From NCBI GenBank assembly GCA_000435175.1, contig FR880020.1, forward strand, positions 1 through 14,265: a stretch of DNA of 14,265 nt, in the 5' to 3' direction. Each line of letters begins with the position of its first letter. Within the stretch, counting starts at the first letter, position 1. The position numbers were made by a program, and so were the translations under genes. This DNA comes from Clostridium sp. CAG:245 (GTDB lineage: Bacteria > Bacillota > Clostridia > TANB77 > CAG-508). Shown here piece after piece: positions 1 through 7,445 of this stretch. The notes beneath the pieces are model-generated. The model did not search any database. It was not told where the DNA came from and saw only the letters and a list, made by a program, of their open reading frames with translations.

Positions 1-125
1 ACCCTAAACTGAGAAGCAGAAATATAACAAGTAGAGAATGTAGGAGGCGTTTTGAACCTTGGCAAGGCCGAGAGGCAGAATGATCATGCTAATGAATTAG
101 CATTATGAGCTAGTCCTTTTTGTAG
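1..125. other. Unidentified G+C-richer segment, possibly the 3' part of a structured RNA
   Basis: By eye about 41% of these bases are G or C, clearly above the AT-rich DNA that follows. The segment contains short self-complementary elements: ATGCTAA/TTAGCAT around a TGAA loop at about 86-103, and CCTT/AAGG around GGC at about 57-67. It ends directly at the hairpin terminator at 126-160, which would fit the 3' end of a transcript. Frame 3 is open from the window edge to a TGA at 81-83, so a truncated coding end cannot be excluded. Its CTG, AGG, CGT and CGA codons are unlike those of the neighbouring genes. I compared it from memory with the 3' ends of RNase P RNA, tmRNA, SRP RNA and rRNA and did not recognise it. 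Confidence 0.3.
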
Positions 126-160
126 TTATAAAACCCCAAGATTGTCTTGGGGTTTTATAA
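126..160 (+). terminator. Strong hairpin terminator, possibly bidirectional
   Basis: A perfect 15-bp inverted repeat (126-140 with 146-160) surrounds the 5-base loop ATTGT. The stem has the core CCCCAAG/CTTGGGG flanked by A and T runs, so TTTT follows the GC core on either strand. This is the classic symmetrical intrinsic terminator arrangement. On the + strand it ends whatever is transcribed through 1-125 and isolates it from the gene starting at 467. Confidence 0.8.
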
Positions 161-404
161 AGCTTACAGCTAGAAATTTGTCGAACAATTCTACTTGCTT
201 TTTATTCTAAAACATAATATAATTTTATTAAATTTCAAAAATAAATTGTTTCAAAAAGTTTTCATTAAAAAAATTATTTCAAATTTCGCTATAGCGAAAG
301 ATTTTGATTCTTAAACAATGCCAAATAATTAATATTAATTTTAAATATTGATCAATAGGGGAAAATAATAATTAGGAGTCTAAAATTTAATATGCCTATC
401 AGCC
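161..404. other. AT-rich intergenic region, no gene seen
   Basis: This very AT-rich stretch separates the terminator at 126-160 from the promoter at 405-433. I see no supportable coding frame or RNA gene. Its only clear structure is the 16-bp perfect palindrome at 284-299. An ATG at 392 is in frame with the following gene, but it lies upstream of the likely promoter and has no good ribosome binding site. Confidence 0.5.
284..299. repeat. 16-bp perfect palindrome
   Basis: TTTCGCTATAGCGAAA is a perfect palindrome in otherwise AT-rich non-coding DNA, about 105 bases upstream of the promoter at 405-433. It has no T-run after it and so is not a clear terminator. A dimeric-regulator operator is possible, but no gene for such a regulator lies in the window. 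Confidence 0.5.
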
Positions 405-433
405 TTGATTTTCTCACTAATTTAAAGTATAAT
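405..433 (+). promoter_or_regulatory. Sigma-A-type promoter for the DUF3298-like gene (and perhaps topB)
   Basis: TTGATT at 405-410 and a perfect TATAAT at 428-433 are separated by 17 bp. Transcription would begin near 440, followed by the ribosome binding site AAAGGAG at 456-462 and ATG at 467. This placement is the main reason for rejecting the upstream in-frame ATG at 392, which would lie before the transcription start. Confidence 0.75.
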
Positions 434-466
434 TTTTATAGAATTACAACGTTTGAAAGGAGAAAC

Positions 467-1285
467 ATGAATTCAAGAAAGTTAATGTATATAGCAATTG
501 TTGTAATGTGTGTTATAGCAGTAGTCTTAGCTGTTTATTTGCAAAGTGGTAAACAACCAAGTAGCAATCGTAACACAACAAACAACGTAAAAACAGAAGA
601 ATCACAAGAAACATTAAAAAAAGAATTTGATCAAATGTTTAATAATGTTGTTGAACTAAATGATTATGATACTAGCAACATAAAAAAATTAGACAGTGGC
701 AAAAACATTGTATATACTGCATATAGTAGTGAAGCAAGAGAGGATAATAAGTATGAATTAGATATAAATATTCCAGTAATCAATATAGATAACAAAGTGG
801 CAGCAGAGTTTAATAGTATTACTCAAGAACTTTTTGCAAATAAGACGGCTGGGGTTATAGATAATGCAAAGGCTTATACAATTTATAGCATTTCATATAC
901 AGGATATGTTAATGGAGATATCTTGTCTGTTATAATTAAGTCAACATTAAAAGAAGGCTCTAATGCACAAAGAACTATTGTTGAAACTTATAATTATAAT
1001 TTAAAAACTGAAAAGAAAGTAAGCATTTATGATGCTTTGAACAAGAAAAATATTACGCAAGATGCATTAAATTCTAAAGTAAAAACAGTTATAACAAATG
1101 CAATAAAAGATGCAAATAAGATACAACTTACAGGATATGAGACTTATAGTAGAGATATAAACAGTGATATTTACAATATAGAAAACATAGAATCTTTCTT
1201 CTTGGGAGAAGACGGAAGTTTGTATGTGTTATTCCCATATGGAAACAATAGTTTTACTTCTGAAATGGATATTGTAAAATTTTAA
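467..1285 (+). CDS. Membrane-anchored DUF4163/DUF3298-like extracytoplasmic protein
   Basis: The product is 272 residues from the ATG at 467, chosen because AAAGGAG lies just upstream and the promoter at 405-433 excludes the in-frame ATG at 392. Residues about 5-25 form one hydrophobic membrane segment after a short MNSRK basic start, so the rest should face outside. A low-complexity Asn/Thr/Gln linker follows, then a domain resembling the DUF4163/DUF3298 pair seen in RsiV-like and PdaC-like envelope proteins. The supporting pattern is an integer-like 'INIPVI' strand, a central 'ETYNYNLKTEKKVSIYDAL' segment and a C-terminal strand-rich part. No catalytic motif is visible. The family assignment is from pattern memory and is moderate; the cellular role is unknown. 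It lies 27 bases before topB and may be co-transcribed with it. Confidence 0.7.
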   Translation: MNSRKLMYIAIVVMCVIAVVLAVYLQSGKQPSSNRNTTNNVKTEESQETLKKEFDQMFNNVVELNDYDTSNIKKLDSGKNIVYTAYSSEAREDNKYELDINIPVINIDNKVAAEFNSITQELFANKTAGVIDNAKAYTIYSISYTGYVNGDILSVIIKSTLKEGSNAQRTIVETYNYNLKTEKKVSIYDALNKKNITQDALNSKVKTVITNAIKDANKIQLTGYETYSRDINSDIYNIENIESFFLGEDGSLYVLFPYGNNSFTSEMDIVKF

Positions 1286-1312
1286 AAAACTATAGAAAAG
1301 AGCAATTTGAAT

Positions 1313-3274
1313 ATGGCAAAAAATATATTAATAACCGAAAAGCCTTCTGTGGCAATGGAATTTGCAAAAGTGTTAAATATAAATACTTCTAGGAAAGATG
1401 GCTATTTGGAAGCAGATAATTGGATAATAACATGGTGTGTTGGACATTTGGTAACGATGTCATATCCGGAAAAATATGACGAAAAATTGAAATTATGGAG
1501 ATTGGACACGCTTCCTTTTATTCCAGAAGAATATAAATACGAGGTTATTCCAAGTGTACAGAAACAGTTTAATACGATTCAATCATTACTTACAAGAGAT
1601 GATGTATCTACAATTTATGTTGCGACTGACTCTGGGCGTGAGGGAGAGTACATATACAGATTAGTTGAGCAGATGATAGGTATTAAAAATAAAGATAGAA
1701 AAAGAGTATGGATAGATTCGCAAACAGAAGAGGAAATTAAGAGAGGAATAAGAGAGGCAAAGGAGCTTGATCAATACGATAGCCTAGCAGATAGCGCATA
1801 TTTAAGAGCAAAAGAGGATTATTTAATAGGAATAAATTTTTCAAGACTTCTAACGATTATATATGGAAGAAGAGCGGCAAAAGAATTAAATCAAGACAAA
1901 ATTTCAATTTCAGTTGGTAGAGTTATGACTTGTGTGCTTGGAATGGTGGTTTCTAGAGAAAGAGAGATTAGAAATTTTGTTAAGGTTCCATATTATAAAA
2001 TAGTAGGAGAATTTGGTAACAAAGAAGAAAATAAATATTTTAAGGCAGAATGGAAAGTTACAGATAATTCATCGAAAAAAGATTCAGTAAAATTATATAA
2101 TGATACTGGATTTAAGAAAGAACAAGATGCAAAAGCTTTTATAATGGAACTAAAAGACAAAAAAGCAACTGTTAAAGAAATAAAAAAATCAAAGCAAAAA
2201 GAAAATGCACCACTATTATTTAACCTAGCAGAAATACAAAATGAATGTACGAAAAGATTTAAAATAAAGCCAGACGAGACTCTAGAAATAATACAAAATC
2301 TATATGAAAAAAAACTTGTTACATATCCAAGAACTGATGCAAGAGTAATATCTACGGCTGTTGCAAAAGTAATTACAAAAAATCTAAATGGAATTGCTAA
2401 AGGATTTAAAGACGAAGAAATTCAGCAATATTTGAAGAAAATGTCGCAGGAAAAATATTCAACAGACTTATTAAAAACAAAGTATGTAAATGATAGCAAA
2501 ATTACAGATCATTATGCACTAATTCCAACAGGGCAAGGATTTGAAAACTATGATAAACTACCAGATTTGCAGAAAAATGTGTACAGATTAATAGTAAAAA
2601 GATTCTTAGCAATATTCTATCCACCAGCAGAATACAACAAGGTGTCTGTTACAATAGAAGTTGAAAACGGTCAGAATAAAGAAGAATTTAGTTGCAGTGG
2701 AAAGGTATGTTTAACCCCAGGATATTTGGAAGTGCTAAAAGGAAAATCCACAGAAAGCGCACAAAATGTGGATAAAACACAAGAAAATGCAGATGATGAA
2801 ATGGATAGTTTAGCAATTTTGGCAGAATTAAAGAAAGGTAAAGAAGTAGATGTTATAAACTACGAAACAAAAGAAGCACAAACAAATCCACCAACAAGAT
2901 ACAATTCTGGTTCGATGATTTTGGCAATGGAAAATGCCGGCAAACTTATAGAAGACGAAGAATTAAGAGAACAGATAAAGGGCGCTGGAATTGGAACTAG
3001 TGCTACAAGAGCAGAAATAATGAAAAAATTAGAAAGAATTCAATACATACAAATAAATGACAAAACACAGATAATAACACCAACACAAAAAGGTGAAATA
3101 ATATATGATATAGTAAACAACTCAATGCCAGACATGCTTAATCCAAAGCTTACAGCAAGCTGGGAAAAGGGATTAGATATGGTAGCAAAAAAAGAAATTC
3201 AATCAGATGAGTTCATGGGAAAACTAGAAAAATACATACATTCAAAATTTAATAGATTAGTCGTAAAATATTAA
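1313..3274 (+). CDS. topB: DNA topoisomerase III (type IA)
   Basis: This 653-residue type IA topoisomerase relaxes or decatenates DNA by passing strands through a transient 5'-phosphotyrosine break. The N-terminal Toprim domain begins with ILITEKPSVA (residues about 5-14). Its acidic motif at residues 106-112 reads DSGREGE, where many relatives have DxDREGE. The active-site tyrosine is Tyr338 in TYPRTDAR. The C-terminal type IA core contains NPPTRYNSGSMILAME and GAGIGTSATRAEIM. It ends soon after this core, with no C-terminal zinc ribbon. ATG 1313 gives the usual MAK-ILITEKPS start; a TTG at 1307, two codons earlier, is an alternative because AAAAGAG lies close upstream of both. The ribosome binding site is weak. 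Neighbours suggest no special role beyond housekeeping. Confidence 0.95.
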   Translation: MAKNILITEKPSVAMEFAKVLNINTSRKDGYLEADNWIITWCVGHLVTMSYPEKYDEKLKLWRLDTLPFIPEEYKYEVIPSVQKQFNTIQSLLTRDDVSTIYVATDSGREGEYIYRLVEQMIGIKNKDRKRVWIDSQTEEEIKRGIREAKELDQYDSLADSAYLRAKEDYLIGINFSRLLTIIYGRRAAKELNQDKISISVGRVMTCVLGMVVSREREIRNFVKVPYYKIVGEFGNKEENKYFKAEWKVTDNSSKKDSVKLYNDTGFKKEQDAKAFIMELKDKKATVKEIKKSKQKENAPLLFNLAEIQNECTKRFKIKPDETLEIIQNLYEKKLVTYPRTDARVISTAVAKVITKNLNGIAKGFKDEEIQQYLKKMSQEKYSTDLLKTKYVNDSKITDHYALIPTGQGFENYDKLPDLQKNVYRLIVKRFLAIFYPPAEYNKVSVTIEVENGQNKEEFSCSGKVCLTPGYLEVLKGKSTESAQNVDKTQENADDEMDSLAILAELKKGKEVDVINYETKEAQTNPPTRYNSGSMILAMENAGKLIEDEELREQIKGAGIGTSATRAEIMKKLERIQYIQINDKTQIITPTQKGEIIYDIVNNSMPDMLNPKLTASWEKGLDMVAKKEIQSDEFMGKLEKYIHSKFNRLVVKY

Positions 3275-3289
3275 TTTGCCCATTAGGGA

Positions 3290-3305
3290 CGCCCATTTTG
3301 GGGCG
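3290..3305 (+). repeat. GC-rich hairpin in the topB/phospholipase gap
   Basis: CGCCC at 3290-3294 pairs with GGGCG at 3301-3305 across a 6-base loop, just before the strong ribosome binding site GGAGGAG at 3311-3317. The heptamer GCCCATT also occurs twice, at 3278-3284 and 3291-3297. The run of G and C is conspicuous here. It could shape translation of the downstream gene; it is not a terminator because no T-run follows. Confidence 0.45.
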
Positions 3306-3320
3306 AAAAAGGAGGAGAAT

Positions 3321-4169
3321 ATGAAAGTTGGTTTAGCTTTAGCAGGAGGAGGAGTTAAAGGTGCCAGTCATATTGGTGTAATTAAGGCCTTACAAGAAAA
3401 CGGAATAGAAGTAGATTATGTAGGAGGAACAAGCATTGGAAGCATCGTGGCTTCTTTATTTGCCATGGGATACACTACAGAAGAAATGCTTAAATTATTT
3501 AAGTACTTTTCAAAAACAATAATGAAGGCAGACCCTAAATACTACTGGACAAATGTTAAAACTACAAAAAACTTCATGGGATATGGAATATTATCAGGAG
3601 AGAACATTGAAATAGCAATAAATGAATGTGCAGAGTTAAAAGGTTTCAAAAAAGTAGATGATATAAAAATGCCAATAGTTATGCCAACAGTTGATATCAA
3701 AAACAGTAGGAAATACGTATTTACAAACCATGAATTTGATGAAAACTTTGATGAAAATACATACATAAGAGATATATCAATAGGAAAAGCAGTACGCGCA
3801 AGTTGTAGTTATCCTGGAATGTTTGCTCCTACAATATTTAAAGAGCATAAATTTGTAGATGGCGGAATTATAGACAATCTTCCAGCACAAGAAGTTAGAA
3901 AACTTGGGGCAGACAAAGTTTTATCAATTCGTTTTAGCTCTAAAAGCGATGTTGACCCTAAAAATGTAATAGAAGTTGCTTTAAAGTCAGTTGATTTATT
4001 ATTTGAGCAGAGAACAGATTCAGAGGTGCAGAGTAGCGATTTTGCGATGACATTAGATCTATCAGAAGCAAGTGTATTTAACATTAAGAAAATTGACTAC
4101 TGCTATAATCAAGGATACATTGCTGCAATAGAAAACATGAAAAAAATAAAAGAATGTTTAAATAAATAA
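3321..4169 (+). CDS. Patatin-like phospholipase (RssA/YlbK-type serine hydrolase)
   Basis: This 282-residue cytoplasmic protein belongs to the bacterial patatin family, which hydrolyses acyl esters of phospholipids with a Ser-Asp dyad. All key motifs are visible: the glycine-rich oxyanion-hole segment GGGVKGASHIG (residues 9-19), the nucleophile elbow GTSIG with Ser38, and the DGG motif with catalytic Asp180 in VDGGIIDNLPA. Length matches the small single-domain bacterial members, and there is no signal peptide or extra domain. ATG 3321 is preceded by GGAGGAG at 3311-3317; an in-frame ATG at 3276 lies right after the topB stop and lacks a site. The gene is probably read together with topB and is followed by a terminator-like hairpin. 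The physiological substrate cannot be read from the sequence. Confidence 0.9.
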   Translation: MKVGLALAGGGVKGASHIGVIKALQENGIEVDYVGGTSIGSIVASLFAMGYTTEEMLKLFKYFSKTIMKADPKYYWTNVKTTKNFMGYGILSGENIEIAINECAELKGFKKVDDIKMPIVMPTVDIKNSRKYVFTNHEFDENFDENTYIRDISIGKAVRASCSYPGMFAPTIFKEHKFVDGGIIDNLPAQEVRKLGADKVLSIRFSSKSDVDPKNVIEVALKSVDLLFEQRTDSEVQSSDFAMTLDLSEASVFNIKKIDYCYNQGYIAAIENMKKIKECLNK

Positions 4170-4170
4170 C

Positions 4171-4204
4171 AAATTAGGGACTGTAAAAGGTCCTTTTAAT
4201 TTTC
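4171..4204 (+). terminator. Hairpin terminator after the phospholipase gene
   Basis: AAATTAGGGAC at 4171-4181 can pair with the segment from about 4190 to 4203 that begins GTCCT and ends in AATTT. The stem has about 11 pairs, including one G-U pair and a two-base bulge, and the T-rich tail runs to 4203. It lies just after the stop at 4169 and would separate the topB/phospholipase unit from murA. Confidence 0.6.
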
Positions 4205-4229
4205 ACATTTTTCTTTATGTACACATAAT
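4201..4229 (+). promoter_or_regulatory. Probable sigma-A promoter for murA and the division genes
   Basis: TTTCAC at 4201-4206 and CATAAT at 4224-4229 are 17 bp apart and lie about 35 bases before the murA start. Each hexamer departs slightly from consensus, so strength is uncertain. Position after a terminator and before a tight gene run supports the assignment. Confidence 0.4.
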
Positions 4230-4266
4230 ATATATCAAAAAAAGAAAGGTACATAGGTGAAAATAT

Positions 4267-5523
4267 ATGGCAAGTTTTATAATAGAAGGAGGAAAAAGAT
4301 TAGAGGGAGAAGTAGTAATTTCTGGTTCGAAAAATGCCTCATTGCCAATAATTGCGGCTAGTATTCTTAGCGGAAAAAAGACAACTCTTTATAATGTTCC
4401 AAACATTCATGACACACAAGTTACTTTAAAAATTCTGAAATATTTGGGCTGTAAAGTAAAAAAGACTAACGGAAAAATTGAAATAGATACGAAATACATA
4501 CAAAAAAATGATATTCCAGATTATCTTATGAGAGAAATGAGGTCAACTGTAATTCTTGCAGGGGCTTTGATTGGAAGATTTAAGGATGCAAGTTTTTCAT
4601 ACCCAGGAGGTTGTGATATTGGAGCCAGACCTATTGATTTACATTTAAAGGCTTTTAAAAAATTAGGCATAAATATTGACGAAGAGTATGGATTTATTAG
4701 GTGCAGTTGTGATAAAATAAAAGGGACAAATATAGACCTAGATTTTCCAAGTGTTGGAGCAACTGAAAATATAATTCTTGCAACTGTTCTAGCAGAAGGA
4801 AAAACGACTATAACAAATGCTGCACGTGAACCAGAAATAGTAGATATGATAAAGATGTTAAAAAAGATGGGTGCAAATATTTCTGGTGAAGGAACGAATG
4901 TTATAGAAATTAATGGAGTAAAAGAATTAAAATCTGTGAAATACAGAGTTATGCCAGATAGAATAGAAGCTGGAACCTTTTTATGTGCAGGTGCAATAAC
5001 AAAGGGAAAAGTAAAGATTTCAAATGTTATACCAGAGCAGATTGTTCCAATAATATCAAAATTAGAGGAAGCTGGCTGTAAGTTGACGGTTGAGAAGAAT
5101 GCGGTTTTAATAGAAAATTCAAAAAGATTGAAAGCTGTGGAAATAAAAACCATGCCTTATCCCGGATTTCCAACAGATATGCAATCGATATTTGGAGCAA
5201 TATTAGCTGTTGCGAAAGGCACTTCGATTATAACTGAAACAATATTTGAAAATAGATTTAAATATTTGACAGAATTAAAACGAATGGGTGCTAAAAACCA
5301 ACAAGAGGGTAATGTTGCAATAATAACAGGAGTAAAAAGATTAGCAGGAACAAGTATAAACAGTACAGATTTAAGAGGTGGAGCATCTTTGGTATTGGCT
5401 GGATTGCAGGCAAAAGGTATAACAAAGGTAAACAATATAGAATATATTTTAAGAGGATATGAAAATTTTGATAAAAAATTGAATAAATTAGGAGCGAATA
5501 TACAAATAGAAGAAGGTGAATAA
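4267..5523 (+). CDS. murA: UDP-N-acetylglucosamine 1-carboxyvinyltransferase
   Basis: MurA transfers enolpyruvate from PEP to UDP-GlcNAc, the first committed cytoplasmic step of peptidoglycan synthesis. The 418-residue length fits the family. Diagnostic features are the N-terminal GSKNASLP (Lys-Asn pair), the catalytic loop PGGCDIGARPIDLHL with Cys116, and the C-terminal DLRGGASLVLAGLQAKG. The loop cysteine is the residue alkylated by fosfomycin; since it is intact, no target-based resistance is predicted from it. ATG 4267 follows AGGTGA at 4255-4260 with 6-base spacing. The stop directly abuts the divIB start codon. In Bacillus the equivalent place upstream of divIB holds murG and murB, so this is a local variation on the division-and-wall cluster. 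One copy of MurA is visible; many Firmicutes carry a second elsewhere. Confidence 0.96.
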   Translation: MASFIIEGGKRLEGEVVISGSKNASLPIIAASILSGKKTTLYNVPNIHDTQVTLKILKYLGCKVKKTNGKIEIDTKYIQKNDIPDYLMREMRSTVILAGALIGRFKDASFSYPGGCDIGARPIDLHLKAFKKLGINIDEEYGFIRCSCDKIKGTNIDLDFPSVGATENIILATVLAEGKTTITNAAREPEIVDMIKMLKKMGANISGEGTNVIEINGVKELKSVKYRVMPDRIEAGTFLCAGAITKGKVKISNVIPEQIVPIISKLEEAGCKLTVEKNAVLIENSKRLKAVEIKTMPYPGFPTDMQSIFGAILAVAKGTSIITETIFENRFKYLTELKRMGAKNQQEGNVAIITGVKRLAGTSINSTDLRGGASLVLAGLQAKGITKVNNIEYILRGYENFDKKLNKLGANIQIEEGE

Positions 5524-6696
5524 ATGAAAACAAAACAGAAAAAGGACGAAAGTAAACTATATGATTTTGACTATGAGTCTAAAGAAGAGAAAAAATTGAA
5601 GGCGAAGCGTAAAAAGGCAGTGAAAAAATCTGCCTCTAAAGAAGCAAAAAAAGAAGCAAATGGAAAACATGGACAAGTTCCAGAAAAGAAAAGATATGAA
5701 GATGAAATAATAATTGGAGTTACAAGATATCCAGAGAAAAAACAGACAAATAATCAAAAAAACACAAAAAAAGTTAATAAAAAGTTTCAAAAAAGAAGGA
5801 AGAATGAAGAAAACAGAGAAAAATATAATGTGGGGCAAATTAACAAAAAAAGTAAAAGACAAGACGACCAATATTATATACAGCAAGATGAAGAGTATAA
5901 TCATAAAAACAATAAAAAAATAAAAAAGCAAATAGACGAAAATGACCCACAGAGAATTATAAAAAGAAAAAGAAGAAATAAAGTAATAAAAATAATATTG
6001 CTAACAATATTGATTATATCTGCAATTATTGCATTGCTTTTGTCTCCTGTTTTCAACATTCAAACAATAGAAGTAGTAGGAAACAAGCAAATATCAAAAG
6101 AAGAAATTAAAAGTTTATCTGGCATTGAGATATATGAAAATTTGTTTAAAGTAATAAATAAAAAGGTTGAAAATAACATTAAAGAAAATGCATACATAAA
6201 TACAGTAAAAGTAAGCAAGAAAATTCCAGATACAATACATATTGAAGTAGAAGAAAGAGAAGCAAGTTATATGCTGGAGTATGGTAATGGCTTTGTATAT
6301 GTTAACAATCAAGGTTATATGCTAGAAATATCAAGCATAAAAAAGGAGCTTCCAATACTTATTGGAATATCAACTTCAAAGGAAGATTATAAAGCTGGAA
6401 ATAGACTTAATGAAGAAGACTTAATAAAACTAGGAACTGTAATAAAAATTATGAATTCTGCACAGACGAATGGAATTGCAAGTTTAATTACAAAAATAGA
6501 TATATGCAATGAAAATAATTATACTTTATTTTTAGAAACAGAGAGAAAAACAGCATATTTAGGAGATTGTAGCAACCTAGAAACCAGAATGCTTTTCTTA
6601 GTTGGAATACTTGAAAAAGAAAAAGAAAATCCAGGCGAAATCTTTATAAATATGAACTTGAATACTGATGATGCATACTTTAGAGAGAGCGTTTAA
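5524..6696 (+). CDS. divIB: Cell division protein DivIB/FtsQ with a long lysine-rich N-terminal tail
   Basis: DivIB/FtsQ is a bitopic septal protein that stabilises the division machinery with FtsL and DivIC. The 390 residues are organised as a charged Lys/Glu/Gln/Asn-rich cytoplasmic tail (1-153), one membrane segment (about 154-174, IILLTILIISAIIALLL core), then a POTRA-type domain opening with FNIQTIEVVGNKQISKEEI at about 177 and containing VEEREASYML. A beta-rich FtsQ domain follows to the C-terminus. ATG 5524 touches the murA stop codon, and the site AGAAGGTGA lies inside the end of murA, so translation is probably coupled. The tail is much longer than in Bacillus and very A-rich in codon use, which also leaves spurious open frames in other registers. 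Identification rests on domain layout and on position between murA and the DUF881 pair. Confidence 0.9.
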   Translation: MKTKQKKDESKLYDFDYESKEEKKLKAKRKKAVKKSASKEAKKEANGKHGQVPEKKRYEDEIIIGVTRYPEKKQTNNQKNTKKVNKKFQKRRKNEENREKYNVGQINKKSKRQDDQYYIQQDEEYNHKNNKKIKKQIDENDPQRIIKRKRRNKVIKIILLTILIISAIIALLLSPVFNIQTIEVVGNKQISKEEIKSLSGIEIYENLFKVINKKVENNIKENAYINTVKVSKKIPDTIHIEVEEREASYMLEYGNGFVYVNNQGYMLEISSIKKELPILIGISTSKEDYKAGNRLNEEDLIKLGTVIKIMNSAQTNGIASLITKIDICNENNYTLFLETERKTAYLGDCSNLETRMLFLVGILEKEKENPGEIFINMNLNTDDAYFRESV

Positions 6697-6711
6697 AAGG
6701 AGAGATTTAGA

Positions 6712-7431
6712 TTGAATAAAAAACAAATAGCAATTACTTTGGGGATAGTATGTTTAATACTTACGATGTTTGTAGTAATTCAAATAAGGACAACAAATAA
6801 TGCAAACAAAGTTGTATCACAAACATTTACTAGTAACGATTTAAGAAATCAAGTTTTAAAGTGGAAAGAAAGATATGACACAACATATGCAGAGCTTCAA
6901 TCATCAGAAAAAAAGCTAGAAGATGTTAGACAACAAGCAAGTGAAAACACAGATGGTTCAGATGAGAAAGAAGCAGAATTAAAGAAAAATAATATATTAA
7001 TTGGATTAACAGATGTTACAGGAGAAGGTGTTATTGTAACACTAAAAGACAATAATACTGTTACAGCAGATAGCAACATATTAGATCCAAGCATGGTAAT
7101 TGTGCATATGCCAGACATTTTAGGCGTAATAAACGAGCTTAAAAATGCTGGTGCAGAAGCAATATCTATAAATGACCAAAGAGTAGTTTCTACAACATCA
7201 TTAACATGCGAAGGAAATATAATTAATATAAATGGCGAAAAAATTAGTTCTCCATTCGTTATAAAAGCAATAGGAAGTTCAATATACATGAACTCTGCTT
7301 TAACAAGGGCTGGAGGTACTATAGAATATTTAAATAGATATATACAAGCATCGGTAAAAACATCAAATAATATTACAATAGGCAAATATACGGGTGTGCT
7401 TAACCCTAAATATATAAAATATACAGAGTAG
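6712..7431 (+). CDS. DUF881 family membrane protein, first copy (YlxW position)
   Basis: This 239-residue protein starts at TTG 6712, supported by AAAGGAG at 6696-6702. Residues about 6-24 form a membrane anchor, about 38-85 form a charged helical/coiled-coil stretch, and the remainder is a DUF881 domain. The domain is recognised by GLTDVTGEGVIVTLKD, by NELKNAGAEAISINDQRV and by the C-terminal KYTGVLNPKYIKY. The domain should lie outside the membrane. In Bacillus subtilis the genes between divIB and sbp (ylxW, ylxX) hold this place and encode proteins of this type with no settled function. The 15-base gap after divIB indicates one operon. The adjacent gene is a paralogue. Confidence 0.9.
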   Translation: MNKKQIAITLGIVCLILTMFVVIQIRTTNNANKVVSQTFTSNDLRNQVLKWKERYDTTYAELQSSEKKLEDVRQQASENTDGSDEKEAELKKNNILIGLTDVTGEGVIVTLKDNNTVTADSNILDPSMVIVHMPDILGVINELKNAGAEAISINDQRVVSTTSLTCEGNIININGEKISSPFVIKAIGSSIYMNSALTRAGGTIEYLNRYIQASVKTSNNITIGKYTGVLNPKYIKYTE

Positions 7432-7445
7432 AGAGGTGACAGAAC

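Noticed and set aside
1..160. 3' end of RNase P RNA, tmRNA, SRP RNA or rRNA
   Set aside because: None of the conserved 3' motifs I know (for example a CCA end with a T-arm, or the GGCTTA-type end of RNase P RNA) is present before the terminator.
392..466. Extension of the first protein to an upstream ATG at 392
   Set aside because: The extension overlaps a well-formed promoter at 405-433 and lacks a ribosome binding site, while ATG 467 has AAAGGAG and begins a normal membrane anchor.
3276..3320. Extension of the phospholipase to an ATG at 3276
   Set aside because: No ribosome binding site precedes it, the added residues are unlike patatins, and GGAGGAG at 3311-3317 marks ATG 3321.
4521..5153. 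Long minus-strand open frame inside murA, and the similar minus-strand frames elsewhere
   Set aside because: They lie opposite well-supported genes, have no ribosome binding sites, and encode hydrophobic low-complexity sequence expected from the antisense of AT-rich genes.
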